NCBI GenBank assembly: GCA_947498355.1
Contig: CANMKA010000001.1
Coordinates: 186,001-250,000, forward strand
Source: an uncultured Paraglaciecola sp.
GTDB lineage: Bacteria; Pseudomonadota; Gammaproteobacteria; Enterobacterales; Alteromonadaceae
DNA length: 64,000 bases
Direction: 5' to 3'
Shown here: in pieces, positions 55,516-64,000 of the stretch
How the letters are laid out: every line of letters begins with the position of its first letter
Numbering within the stretch: the stretch's first letter is position 1
Notes under the pieces: model-generated
What the model was told of the DNA's origin: nothing
Databases searched by the model: none
Seen by the model: only the letters and a program-made list of their open reading frames with translations
Translations under genes and position numbers: made by a program

Positions 55516-58500
55516 AATCCTAATTGCCCACTTTGTGCATCATCTTCGACTGGTTTTGGGCTGGATTTTTCTATGGCATCTATGGCCGACACCACTTCTT
55601 TACTGCCGTCAAATAACAGATCTAGCGCCAAAATCAAGTTACTGTGGGGCTTAAAGTAATACACTCCCTGCGATGAGTCATCGCCATTCATCCCCCTCAA
55701 AAATAAGTAATAGGCTCCACCTACATGGGTATCGTATGCATAGTCGCTAATCTTGTGTTTTAGCCAGCGATGCAAAGCCAAACAATACAATATGCCTTGT
55801 AAATGATAATCATGGTCAACCATGCCCCGCTCCATGTTAGCTTGGTTATAGTCGGCTGGTGTATCACCTAGATAGTTAGACTTGTAATCTGCTACAAAAA
55901 ATTGGCCTTGATACTCAAACGTTAAGTCAATAAAGCCCTTAAGCATGCCGTTTAGTGTATCGAATTGATATTGCCTAGCTTGATGGGGCGAAAAATGATT
56001 AATAACACGATTAAAATCGGTTACTTCAACGGTTTGTAACGGCATATGAAACTCCATTTCAACCCTTACCTGTTGCGGTGCTAAATCGATAAGTTTCACA
56101 TATCGCTGTGGCTTGCTATCTAGCTTCATTTCCCCTTGGTCTTCGGCAGTGCTATGGGGCAAAGGCATCTGGGTAATGAGTACCTTATGCAGCCAGATTT
56201 GCAAGGTTTCGAACCAAGTTGAGTCAATGGCAAATTTGGGGCCTTGTTCTGCTATTGCCTCAACCAGTTGCTGAGGTTGTTGAAAATCGATATTCTCCAA
56301 CACTCCATGTAAAAACGACCCCGCATTTGCCCCTTTTTCGAAGGTAAAGGGCGTGTATTCGTTAGTTTGAGAGCTGTCTGCTGGCGAAAAAGTGGCGTCG
56401 ACTATCATGTCATTCCCCTCATCCAATCCTGGCGTTGGCATGTCTATGTGATGCTGTTGACGACTCAGAGCCGAGTAACTGGTTAGCTTCCATGTTCGCG
56501 ATACACTGCGGGTCAAATGATGCGGGATCAACGTTTGACTAGTGTGAAGACGCTTAATTTGACTATTTTTTAACGCGTCCAAGGCTAAAATTTGGTCTTG
56601 CTCGGTTAATGCCTTAAAGCTGTCGTATGTTCCCTTACATTTGGCGGTTAATGTCTCAATAGCTTGCTGTATATGAGCGTCACTAATACTGCCATTTACT
56701 TCTGCTTCACTTGGCGACGTTTCGCTGAGTAACAAGCTGCCTAAAGCTGATTGACAAAAACCAGATTTTTTAACACTGGTCCCTAAACTCGTGTTCCAAA
56801 GGCCTATATAACAATAGTGTACAGCTCGAGTCACAGCCACGTAAAATAGTCGAATATCTTCTGCTAAGCGTTCCCAGTCAGCCTTAGCCAGACTGCTATC
56901 TTGTTGAGTGAAATCCACCTCTAGTTCGTGGAGCTGATTGTGATACACTGCATAATTTGCAGGGCGGAAACTGGCGGCAAAAGGTACAAATACGATTGGA
57001 AACTCAAGTCCTTTCGAGGCGTGCAGCGTAATAATTTTGACCAGATTTTCATCACTTTCTACTCGCAACTGCTGACTTTCATTATTCGGTTCAGGGGCAA
57101 GTATATTCGCTTCGAACCAATGCAATAACTGAGACTCGCCCACCATTTGCATGCTTTGTTGTTGCAATAGTTCAATTAAGTGGCGTAAATCTGTAATGCG
57201 CCTAGCCCCATCTTTATGCTGACTCAGTAATTTTTGTTCAATATCGAAGTGTTTTAAAACTAGGTTTACCCCGTGCATTAGCCCTTGGGTTTGCCAGCTT
57301 TGATGCCAAAGCGTGACCTTATCGAGTAAGTTTTGCCATTGCACATCGTCATTAAACAAGGCATCTAAGGCCAATGCAGATAACCCAAACAGTTCGGTTA
57401 GCAAGGCTGTTTTTAACCGTTTTTCGTCATTTGGCTGACTTAATGCTTTAAGTAAACGAAACAAGTCTTGGGCTACTTGCGTGGTAAACACACTATCTCG
57501 GGTTAAAAATACACTATCGACCTGAGCGTTTGATAAGGCCTGTTTAATTAACTTAGCTTCACTTCTGTCTCTGACCAGCACACAGATGTCTCTAGCCATA
57601 ATGGCCTGATCAGCAATGTTTGCTTTACCTTGGGAGCTGTAGGCTAGCCAAGTCGCAATTTGCAATGCTGCATGTCGAGCCAATTGAGGCTTAGCTTGAT
57701 TGGCTTTGAGAGCCAAGCTGATATCGCTTAATAAATGTTGAAAATGCAGGTTAGGAATATCTTGATCATTCACAACTAACCTAACATCTGGTTTGCCCGC
57801 GGTAACAGGCAAAAATGGGATGCTACTATCGAACAGGAAGCCTTTTTGGCTGTCTTGAAATAAGCGGTTAATACTCGCCACCAAACGAGGCGATGAACGC
57901 CAATTAGTGTCTAAGGTAAATTGGCGTGCTGAGTTAACCCAAGCTTTGGCTTCAATATAAGTATAAATATCTGCCCCTCTGAACCCGTAAATAGCCTGTT
58001 TAGGATCACCTATCATGATCCAGCACAAGGCTTTATCAGATTCAGTATCTTGACTCGATACTTGATCAAACCCTTGGCTAGAAACTGTATTAAACAAAAG
58101 CTCAACCGGTGCGCCTTGAGAATCTTGCTCTCTTACTTGTACTTGACCATAAATACGCTTAAAAGTTGAGAACTGCACAGGATCCGTATCTTGGAATTCA
58201 TCTATCAAGGCAATGGGGTAAGTTTGTCTAAGCTTGTATGCTAAGCTCTCACTTGCCCCTTGGTCCGAATGCAAGGCTAAATTGAGGCCTCGCAATAGAT
58301 CGTCGGGGGAAAGCATATGTAACCTAGACTTGTGACTGGCTAAATTTGCCTTCACCCCAGTTATGGCTGCTTCACTCATGGTTAAGACAATGGCTTGCTT
58401 ACACTGTTCTAATTGGGCATGCAGGGTTTCAAATAGTGAAAAGTCTAAATGAGATAGGTCAGCTGAACCTTTTTTCGCCCCTTGTTTAACTTTGTCTGGG

Positions 58501-59369
58501 GTAAAGTCAGCCCAGCTCAAATTGTCGAAATAGGAAACCACTTTGTCTGATTGGCATAGCTCAGTCATATTGGCAAGGAAGGCAAGCTGAGAAAGTTTGG
58601 CTCTGCCATTGAGCTTAGCTTTTGCTAATTGCTCAGCCACATCTTGATTCAACCACCAACGTTTAGCTTGCTGCACATTTTGAATATAGCTATCAATCAA
58701 TTTATCCATATGACTCGGTGAGCCAGCGGCACGAATTGTCACATCTCTGTGTATGTAAGGCCTAATATGGCTCAATAAGCTATCTGGCTTAGGCCAAATA
58801 GCCAAAACCAATTGTAATCTCACATCACTAAGAGGTACTACATGCTTTCGCCAATAGTCCTCAACGGCTAGCTGTATCCACTCAGATTCATCCATGATGA
58901 AAACTTGATCGTAAAGCGCACCACTTTCAAACGCATGTTCGGTCAACGCTTTTTGACTAAAACTGTGAATGGTATAGACCGCTGCTTCGTCCATTTGGCG
59001 ACTAGCCAAGGACAATCGCCTACAGTCTTGTTCCAAATCATCGGCAGAGTCAATTAACGCATGTAAAAAAGGGTCGGCGCTGGCACCAGCAAAAAAGTCT
59101 AAATACGCCTGTCGTAATCTTTGTCTAATTCGTTCTTTCAATTCAGCCGTGGCTGCATTGGTAAAGGTCACCACTAAGATCTGCTCAACCCCATGAGGCG
59201 CACACCCTCTGCCGAGTAACAACCTAAGATACAAATTAACAATAGTATAGGTTTTACCGGTACCTGCACTAGCCTCGATTAGCGCACTCCCTGTCAAGGG
59301 AAACGCCATGGCATCAAGTGGCTTCATCTCAGAATGCGTATCATCTAGGTTTAGATATTGCTCACTCAT
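55509..59369 (-). CDS. recB: RecB, exonuclease V beta subunit
   Basis: This 1286-residue protein has an SF1A helicase N-terminal region (EASAGTGKTYTIVNLYLRLLL near 34-52, DEFQDTDPVQF, GDPKQAIYGFRGAD, TLHASKGLEFPIVF) and a C-terminal nuclease domain with FIDLTFEYQGQFFVADYKSNYLG (catalytic Asp, Asp, Lys). It is the 3'-5' motor and the nuclease of RecBCD. Its start overlaps the recC stop by ATGA, so translation is coupled. The length is somewhat longer than E. coli RecB (1180). Confidence 0.96.
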   Translation of the reverse strand: MSEQYLNLDDTHSEMKPLDAMAFPLTGSALIEASAGTGKTYTIVNLYLRLLLGRGCAPHGVEQILVVTFTNAATAELKERIRQRLRQAYLDFFAGASADPFLHALIDSADDLEQDCRRLSLASRQMDEAAVYTIHSFSQKALTEHAFESGALYDQVFIMDESEWIQLAVEDYWRKHVVPLSDVRLQLVLAIWPKPDSLLSHIRPYIHRDVTIRAAGSPSHMDKLIDSYIQNVQQAKRWWLNQDVAEQLAKAKLNGRAKLSQLAFLANMTELCQSDKVVSYFDNLSWADFTPDKVKQGAKKGSADLSHLDFSLFETLHAQLEQCKQAIVLTMSEAAITGVKANLASHKSRLHMLSPDDLLRGLNLALHSDQGASESLAYKLRQTYPIALIDEFQDTDPVQFSTFKRIYGQVQVREQDSQGAPVELLFNTVSSQGFDQVSSQDTESDKALCWIMIGDPKQAIYGFRGADIYTYIEAKAWVNSARQFTLDTNWRSSPRLVASINRLFQDSQKGFLFDSSIPFLPVTAGKPDVRLVVNDQDIPNLHFQHLLSDISLALKANQAKPQLARHAALQIATWLAYSSQGKANIADQAIMARDICVLVRDRSEAKLIKQALSNAQVDSVFLTRDSVFTTQVAQDLFRLLKALSQPNDEKRLKTALLTELFGLSALALDALFNDDVQWQNLLDKVTLWHQSWQTQGLMHGVNLVLKHFDIEQKLLSQHKDGARRITDLRHLIELLQQQSMQMVGESQLLHWFEANILAPEPNNESQQLRVESDENLVKIITLHASKGLEFPIVFVPFAASFRPANYAVYHNQLHELEVDFTQQDSSLAKADWERLAEDIRLFYVAVTRAVHYCYIGLWNTSLGTSVKKSGFCQSALGSLLLSETSPSEAEVNGSISDAHIQQAIETLTAKCKGTYDSFKALTEQDQILALDALKNSQIKRLHTSQTLIPHHLTRSVSRTWKLTSYSALSRQQHHIDMPTPGLDEGNDMIVDATFSPADSSQTNEYTPFTFEKGANAGSFLHGVLENIDFQQPQQLVEAIAEQGPKFAIDSTWFETLQIWLHKVLITQMPLPHSTAEDQGEMKLDSKPQRYVKLIDLAPQQVRVEMEFHMPLQTVEVTDFNRVINHFSPHQARQYQFDTLNGMLKGFIDLTFEYQGQFFVADYKSNYLGDTPADYNQANMERGMVDHDYHLQGILYCLALHRWLKHKISDYAYDTHVGGAYYLFLRGMNGDDSSQGVYYFKPHSNLILALDLLFDGSKEVVSAIDAIEKSSPKPVEDDAQSGQLGLW

Positions 59370-62300
59370 AGCTTGCCCTCACATTCGAGCATGGGGCAGA
59401 GCAAAATATCGCTGATGTGAGAAAATACCTCAAATTGCTCTGCTAAATCAGGGCAGACTCTTCTAATATGGGGCTCATCTATATCCCCTTTACTAAAGTC
59501 GTTTCCGGTAAAAGCGGCTAAGGTTTTTTCTGTATTTTGGCTGACAGCCCACTGATAACTGGCCTCTGGATAAAAGCTTAAGACATTGTCCTGACCAACT
59601 TTATAAAAATTGAGCCAATTGGTTAACTGGTTTTGTGCCTCTTGCTGGGTGATAGGCAGTAATACATAAGGCTTTTTATTGTTAATAAACACAGCCTTGC
59701 CCTGTGCATAGCGACTGCTGGTGGCACACAAAGCCAGCCATTGAAGGTATAAACTAATACGGTCAACGGCTCTTAAACGTCCCGGTCGCCACAAAACTAA
59801 GCTTGCAGCATATTGTTGGCCAATTCGGCCATTCAAATGAAACCCATTGATAACCAAGTCCAATTCGGTATTTTGCTCTGCATCTTTACCTGTGAGGGCG
59901 AAAATATGTTTAGCTATGATTTGGCTCTTTTGTAACAAAGGTTGGGCCGCCCATTCGCCGATACTGTCTATGGGCAGTTGTCCCTGCGCCCTGAGCCGAG
60001 TTAACACCTGCCTAATTTCGGGTGTAGAGTCGACTTGGGCTTTCATACTGTTGAGATAAATTCCGACAAACTCCCCATTTAATTGATATTGCGCTAGGCC
60101 ATCAAAAGCAAAAGGCTCAGTATCAAGGTGCTCATCACCAAAGGGATAAAACCGACTTTGCCAACGATTAACAAAGTAGCTTTTCGCCGGATTGCTGAAA
60201 AAGCCAATTAACTCTTGTATAGACAGGCTCTGAGGAGTGTCTTGGTGTGGTTCATCCACATCAGTTGAGATCCCTTGACTGACTTGGATGAAGCTTTGTA
60301 TTTCTGTACTTTGTTGCTGCATTGATTGGGCGATGCTGTGATAGTGCAATTTAAAGCTAACCCGCTTTTTATCCTGACTAAAATAACTGGGATGATAAGG
60401 GTGCAACTTATGTTCAGTTACCAATAAGTCAATCAGGTGTTGCTCGGTTTGCTCTGGGGGCAAGGCTAGTTGCCCTTGCAATGCATAGCCTTGTTGACAA
60501 TATTCAAGCAACTCGCTCAACAAAATGGACGGTGATAAAACACTGTTGTCACGCTGACTAAAGCCTTGGTAACTGAAGTACAGTTGCTCTCGAGCAGACA
60601 AAATGGCTTCTAAAAACAAGTATCTATCGTCTAGTCGACGAGAGCGATCTCCGCGCTTAGCTGGCGTCACACGCATTAAGTCAAAGCCCATTGGAATAGT
60701 CTGCCTAGGGTAATCTTTGTCATTCATCCCAAGCAAACACACCATTTTAAAGGGAATACTGCGCATTGGCATAAGCGTACAAAAATTCACATAGCCTGCC
60801 AAAAATCGTTGACCCACGCCCTTCTCTTGAATGTTTTGCTCGACTTCGCTAATAAATACATCTTGTAATATGTCACCTGTAAACTGTGCTTTATGAAGGG
60901 CTAATTGATCAATTGCTGCTCTTAAGCTCGTCGCTTCAATTTGTATCTGTTCGTCTATTGCATATAGAGCTTCGAGTATGTCCATAGCCCCAGCGATTTT
61001 GTTGGTTATGCTATCGCTTTTTTGACAAAACCTCAGGGCGTCTCCTAACACGCGGATAAACAAATAACACTTACCCAGAGCGACAGCCTGCTGGCCTTCA
61101 ATATGTTCGTAAGGTGAGATACAACTATGCTCGCCAACGAATAATTGTTCTCCCCCCATAGCATACCCAGCGATCAGTCGCTCTAGACCGAATAACCAAG
61201 TATTTTGACCTTGATGGGGTAAATCCCAGCGCTCTTTGTCTTGTCCATCCCAGCCCCAACGTACGCCAGATTCGGTCAGCCAGTATTGAATGAGCTCAAA
61301 CTCTTGAAGCGATATGTCAAATTTTTGCAAAATGGCGGGGACTTCCAACAAAGACAATAACTCTGATAAGGTTAAGCGACTCTGATGAAGCTTCATGATG
61401 CATACAAAACTATTAATAAAAGGCGATACTTGGCTCACATTACGGTCTGAAATAGCATAGGGAATACGTAACCCCTGTTCAGCAGCACCAAATACACCTT
61501 CGATAAATGGCGCATACCCTGCGACGTCGGGCATCATCACGATAATATCGCTAGGCGACCAATCTGGGTTTTGCTCAAGTCTCAATAAAAGTTGATCGTG
61601 TAACACTTCTAGCTCACGAATTTTTGAATGACAGGCGTGAATTTGTAGGGAGGTGTCTGAATGAGAAACTGTCAGCTTGGGAAACTGCTGACCATTAGTA
61701 AGAAGTTCGTGGGCCTCAAGATGTTGATCTGTACCTCTGTATTGCAAATGATGAATATCTTCTTGAATACTTTGCAATAAACACTGAGGGTCGCTGTCAA
61801 CGAAAAAGTCTCCTTGCTCTAAGGGTAAACTAAGCAGCATGTCCTGATAATCCCGCCCTTGTTTCCCCCACGAAGCCAACAAGGGATTGCCCAACTCGAG
61901 AAGCTCTGTATTTTCGTCTTGGTTTAACTCGGCTTTCGCCAAGGATTTTTTATCAAGGATATCTCCCCAATAATGCTGGCAAGGGTTGAACCAAAATATA
62001 TACACGTCTCGATTACTGGCTAATGCCTCAAGTACCTCTAACTGTTGTTTAGGCATTGCCGAAATCCCAAACACCATAAGTGGTTTGTGTGATGGTTGTT
62101 GGACATAAGTCGAGTCCGTTAAAGATGCCAACAAGGCAGTGTGCAAATTGGCTCTGTGATGAATCGATTCATTTAACCGTGCCGTATAAGCCGTTAAGGC
62201 ACGCCATAAAATAGGCTGCCAAGGCTGACTATGCTCTGCATCAAGTGCAGCCAACTCTGGAAGAGGCACTTCGCTCTGTTCCCAGTTTAAAATCCAGTCA

Positions 62301-62728
62301 GGCCGGTACACCAAATATTGGTCGTATACATCAGCAATTTTGCTGGCCAATTGGTAACACTTAATGCCTGTGTCATCACGCAAATACTCGGCAATCTCAG
62401 CAAATTCGGAGGTATCTAGCATAGATGGCAAGATCGCCATGATTTTCCATGTCATATTAACCTTAGTAAATGCCGATTGCTCAGGCAGCCCATCGATATG
62501 CTGGCGATAAAGTTGCCATATAAAACTCGACGGTAACGGAAATTCGATATTGGCAGCAATGCCAAGGCGCTGTGCAATATAGATCTTAAGCCACTGAGAC
62601 ATGCCTGGACTTTGAACCAACACATGCTCGGGATCAAATACACTCCCTTGTTGAATACTATTTGTTAGTACACCAACCAGCTGGTCGGCTAAATTTTCCA
62701 TTTTGTTTGACTGAATAAGATGCAACAT
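59366..62728 (-). CDS. recC: RecC, exonuclease V gamma subunit
   Basis: The protein has 1120 residues from the ATG at 62728, where MLHLIQSNK aligns with the E. coli start; a TTG nine codons upstream is unlikely. Landmarks include VLVQSPGMSQWLK, GIAANIEFPLPSSFIWQ and SFQ/FSYQGFSQRDN. It has an inactive helicase/nuclease fold that holds the complex together and recognises Chi. It is the first gene of recC-recB-recD; ptrA, present between recC and recB in E. coli, is absent. Confidence 0.95.
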   Translation of the reverse strand: MLHLIQSNKMENLADQLVGVLTNSIQQGSVFDPEHVLVQSPGMSQWLKIYIAQRLGIAANIEFPLPSSFIWQLYRQHIDGLPEQSAFTKVNMTWKIMAILPSMLDTSEFAEIAEYLRDDTGIKCYQLASKIADVYDQYLVYRPDWILNWEQSEVPLPELAALDAEHSQPWQPILWRALTAYTARLNESIHHRANLHTALLASLTDSTYVQQPSHKPLMVFGISAMPKQQLEVLEALASNRDVYIFWFNPCQHYWGDILDKKSLAKAELNQDENTELLELGNPLLASWGKQGRDYQDMLLSLPLEQGDFFVDSDPQCLLQSIQEDIHHLQYRGTDQHLEAHELLTNGQQFPKLTVSHSDTSLQIHACHSKIRELEVLHDQLLLRLEQNPDWSPSDIIVMMPDVAGYAPFIEGVFGAAEQGLRIPYAISDRNVSQVSPFINSFVCIMKLHQSRLTLSELLSLLEVPAILQKFDISLQEFELIQYWLTESGVRWGWDGQDKERWDLPHQGQNTWLFGLERLIAGYAMGGEQLFVGEHSCISPYEHIEGQQAVALGKCYLFIRVLGDALRFCQKSDSITNKIAGAMDILEALYAIDEQIQIEATSLRAAIDQLALHKAQFTGDILQDVFISEVEQNIQEKGVGQRFLAGYVNFCTLMPMRSIPFKMVCLLGMNDKDYPRQTIPMGFDLMRVTPAKRGDRSRRLDDRYLFLEAILSAREQLYFSYQGFSQRDNSVLSPSILLSELLEYCQQGYALQGQLALPPEQTEQHLIDLLVTEHKLHPYHPSYFSQDKKRVSFKLHYHSIAQSMQQQSTEIQSFIQVSQGISTDVDEPHQDTPQSLSIQELIGFFSNPAKSYFVNRWQSRFYPFGDEHLDTEPFAFDGLAQYQLNGEFVGIYLNSMKAQVDSTPEIRQVLTRLRAQGQLPIDSIGEWAAQPLLQKSQIIAKHIFALTGKDAEQNTELDLVINGFHLNGRIGQQYAASLVLWRPGRLRAVDRISLYLQWLALCATSSRYAQGKAVFINNKKPYVLLPITQQEAQNQLTNWLNFYKVGQDNVLSFYPEASYQWAVSQNTEKTLAAFTGNDFSKGDIDEPHIRRVCPDLAEQFEVFSHISDILLCPMLECEGKL

Positions 62729-62866
62729 GCAGATAAAATGTACACTTGGTCTCAAAGGACGTTTAGTCTAGCAAAGTCTATGGGGTAAAATCAGGTATTT
62801 GACTGGCTGCAAGTAATCAGAACTTGCTAAGATAGGCGTCAAAATTTTTAATTAGGTATTTTGTAG

Positions 62867-63673
62867 ATGAAAATCGTTTCTTTTAATATCAATGGTATAC
62901 GTGCTCGCCTTCACCAACTTCAAGCCCTTATTGATACTCACCAGCCCGACGTTATTGGTTTACAAGAAATCAAAGTTCACAATGAGCAGTTTCCAGTAGA
63001 AGCGGTCGAGGCTATGGGCTATCACGTATACTATCACGGTCAAAAGGCCCACTACGGGGTGGCCATGCTGTGTAAAAATCCAGCCCTAGAGGTGCAATAC
63101 GGATTTCCTACCGACGATGCCGACGCCCAGCGCCGGATGATTATGGTTACTTACCCTATGGCAAACGGTCAATCCGTAAGAATACTCAACGGCTACTTTC
63201 CTCAAGGTGAAAACCAAAAACACGAAACCAAATACCCTGCAAAACGCAAATTTTACCAAGACTTAATGGGCTACCTAAACGACAACCACAGCCCAGATGA
63301 AAACGTTATTGTGATGGGCGACGTGAATATTTCCCATACAGACTTAGACATTGGTATTGGCGAAGCTAACCGCAAACGTTGGTTACAGACTAAGAAATGT
63401 AGTTTTTTACCCGAAGAGCGAGAGTGGTTAAATACACTAATTGACTGGGGCTTTGTAGACGGTTATCGAGCGCTATATCCAGAGCAAGACCAACGTTTTA
63501 GCTGGTTCGACTATCGCTCAAAAGGGTTTGTCGACAATCGAGGCCTACGAATAGACTTAATATTAGCCACCCAAACGCTACACCAAAGCTTACGTGCCGC
63601 CGATGTTGATTACGATTTACGTGGCATAGAAAAACCCTCTGACCACGCGCCAATTTGGGCTAGCTTTGACTAG
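62867..63673 (+). CDS. xthA: Exonuclease III (class II AP endonuclease)
   Basis: This 268-residue member of the endonuclease/exonuclease/phosphatase fold begins [14 protein letters not shown]. Catalytic Glu34 is in GLQEIK, the active-site Asp/Asn pair in [14 protein letters not shown], and the His in SDHAPIWAS at the end. It cuts 5' to abasic sites and removes 3' blocking groups during base-excision repair. The length equals E. coli XthA (268). Divergent from recC. The next gene starts 22 nt on and may be co-transcribed. Confidence 0.95.
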   Translation: MKIVSFNINGIRARLHQLQALIDTHQPDVIGLQEIKVHNEQFPVEAVEAMGYHVYYHGQKAHYGVAMLCKNPALEVQYGFPTDDADAQRRMIMVTYPMANGQSVRILNGYFPQGENQKHETKYPAKRKFYQDLMGYLNDNHSPDENVIVMGDVNISHTDLDIGIGEANRKRWLQTKKCSFLPEEREWLNTLIDWGFVDGYRALYPEQDQRFSWFDYRSKGFVDNRGLRIDLILATQTLHQSLRAADVDYDLRGIEKPSDHAPIWASFD

Positions 63674-63695
63674 TCACTAAGGGGCGAAACGCTGC

Positions 63696-64000
63696 ATGAC
63701 ATCCCTTCAAATTATTGGCTGTCTAATGAGCCTAGTTGTCTTGTATGTGTTAGGCCGTAGCCTAGCAGTGAGACAACTTGTTCATGATAAAACTGCTCAG
63801 CACGTGTTCTTTGGTTGCACTGTTGGCATATTTTTATTGTGGATGCTCAAAGTTGGTATTATCGAAGGCATGTCAGTGCATTTTCTTTGGGCATCTGCTC
63901 TCACACTTGTATTGGGGTATCGCTGGGCAATTGTGAGTGGTGGCATAGCACTACTCGGCCTGACCTTAATTGGTAACGAATCCATACACATGCTAGGCGT
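63696..64000 (+). CDS. Membrane protein, 5' part; probable ECF-type permease (COG3235-like)
   Basis: The frame is open for 101 codons from the ATG at 63696 to the right edge, with AAGGGG at 63679-63684 upstream. It begins MTSLQIIGCLMSLVVLYVLG and shows three or four hydrophobic segments. WMLKVGIIEGMSVHFLWASALTLVLGYRWAIVSG matches my recollection of COG3235 energy-coupling-factor permease-like proteins. The C-terminus is missing, so this stays tentative. It lies 22 nt past xthA in the same direction. Confidence 0.6.
   Translation, partial: MTSLQIIGCLMSLVVLYVLGRSLAVRQLVHDKTAQHVFFGCTVGIFLLWMLKVGIIEGMSVHFLWASALTLVLGYRWAIVSGGIALLGLTLIGNESIHMLG

Noticed and set aside
1..64000. tRNA, rRNA, prophage or replication origin
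   Set aside because: I looked for characteristic arms, TTCGA-type loops, integrase or DnaA-box clusters and found none that I could support by eye.

Overview
The window looks like chromosomal DNA of a marine gammaproteobacterium of the order Alteromonadales, probably the Alteromonadaceae (Glaciecola/Paraglaciecola-like). This rests on recognisable housekeeping proteins (GlnS, CysK, Fur, MoaABCDE, RecBCD, XthA) together with families I associate with that group: a VolA/Pla-1-type lipase, a rhombosortase, DUF2788, DUF2750, and stand-alone CBM48 proteins. The DNA is moderately AT-rich. I see no rRNA, tRNA, CRISPR array, prophage or complete insertion sequence. The genus is inference.

Layout. 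1-1503 (-): 5' part of a secreted Ig-like repeat protein running off the left edge. 1.7-7.8 kb: RpiB-like isomerase, DUF4870 membrane protein, SohB, a VolA-type surface lipase and YciK. 7.9-13.1 kb: glnS, a mocA-xdhC pair, cysK and a small lipoprotein. 13.1-20.1 kb: gamma-glutamyltransferase, a two-gene FAD/polyferredoxin electron-transfer module, a GST and rhombosortase. 20.1-26.7 kb: S9 peptidase lipoprotein, a long AT-rich gap, CBM48 protein, YbfF-like esterase, DUF2788, flavodoxin, Fur. 26.9-30.2 kb: molybdenum-cofactor operon moaA-mobA-moaB-moaC-moaD-moaE. Two diverged copies of a MITE-like element lie upstream of moaA; one touches the stop codon of a PAS-GGDEF gene. 32-35.6 kb: a membrane-anchored winged-helix/STAND-ATPase/repeat regulator followed by a small conserved gene. 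35.9-40.7 kb: a four-gene operon that reads as a glucosylglycerate synthesis and recycling pathway. 41.2-44.8 kb: EF-hand protein, a Ser-rich peptide with a double-glycine leader, and a TonB-dependent receptor. 44.9-53.4 kb: MTHFR-like protein, GGDEF-glycosyltransferase pair, thioredoxin-like protein, a CsdA-CsdE fusion, DUF and GNAT proteins, DTW-domain enzyme. 53.4-64 kb: recC-recB-recD, xthA and the start of an ECF-type permease gene cut by the right edge.

How it fits together. Much of the window is conserved core metabolism and repair. The distinctive parts are (i) the Ser/Thr-rich, Cys-free, cationic peptide with a bacteriocin-type GG leader next to a TonB receptor, (ii) the winged-helix-STAND-TM-repeat protein with its small partner, (iii) the glucosylglycerate operon, (iv) the FAD oxidoreductase plus NosR/NapH-like polyferredoxin pair, and (v) the short mobile repeats and alternative hairpins in the moaA and sohB leaders. 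The best candidate for an undescribed system is the GG-leader Ser-rich peptide locus, followed by the STAND regulator pair. Neither can be proved from sequence alone.
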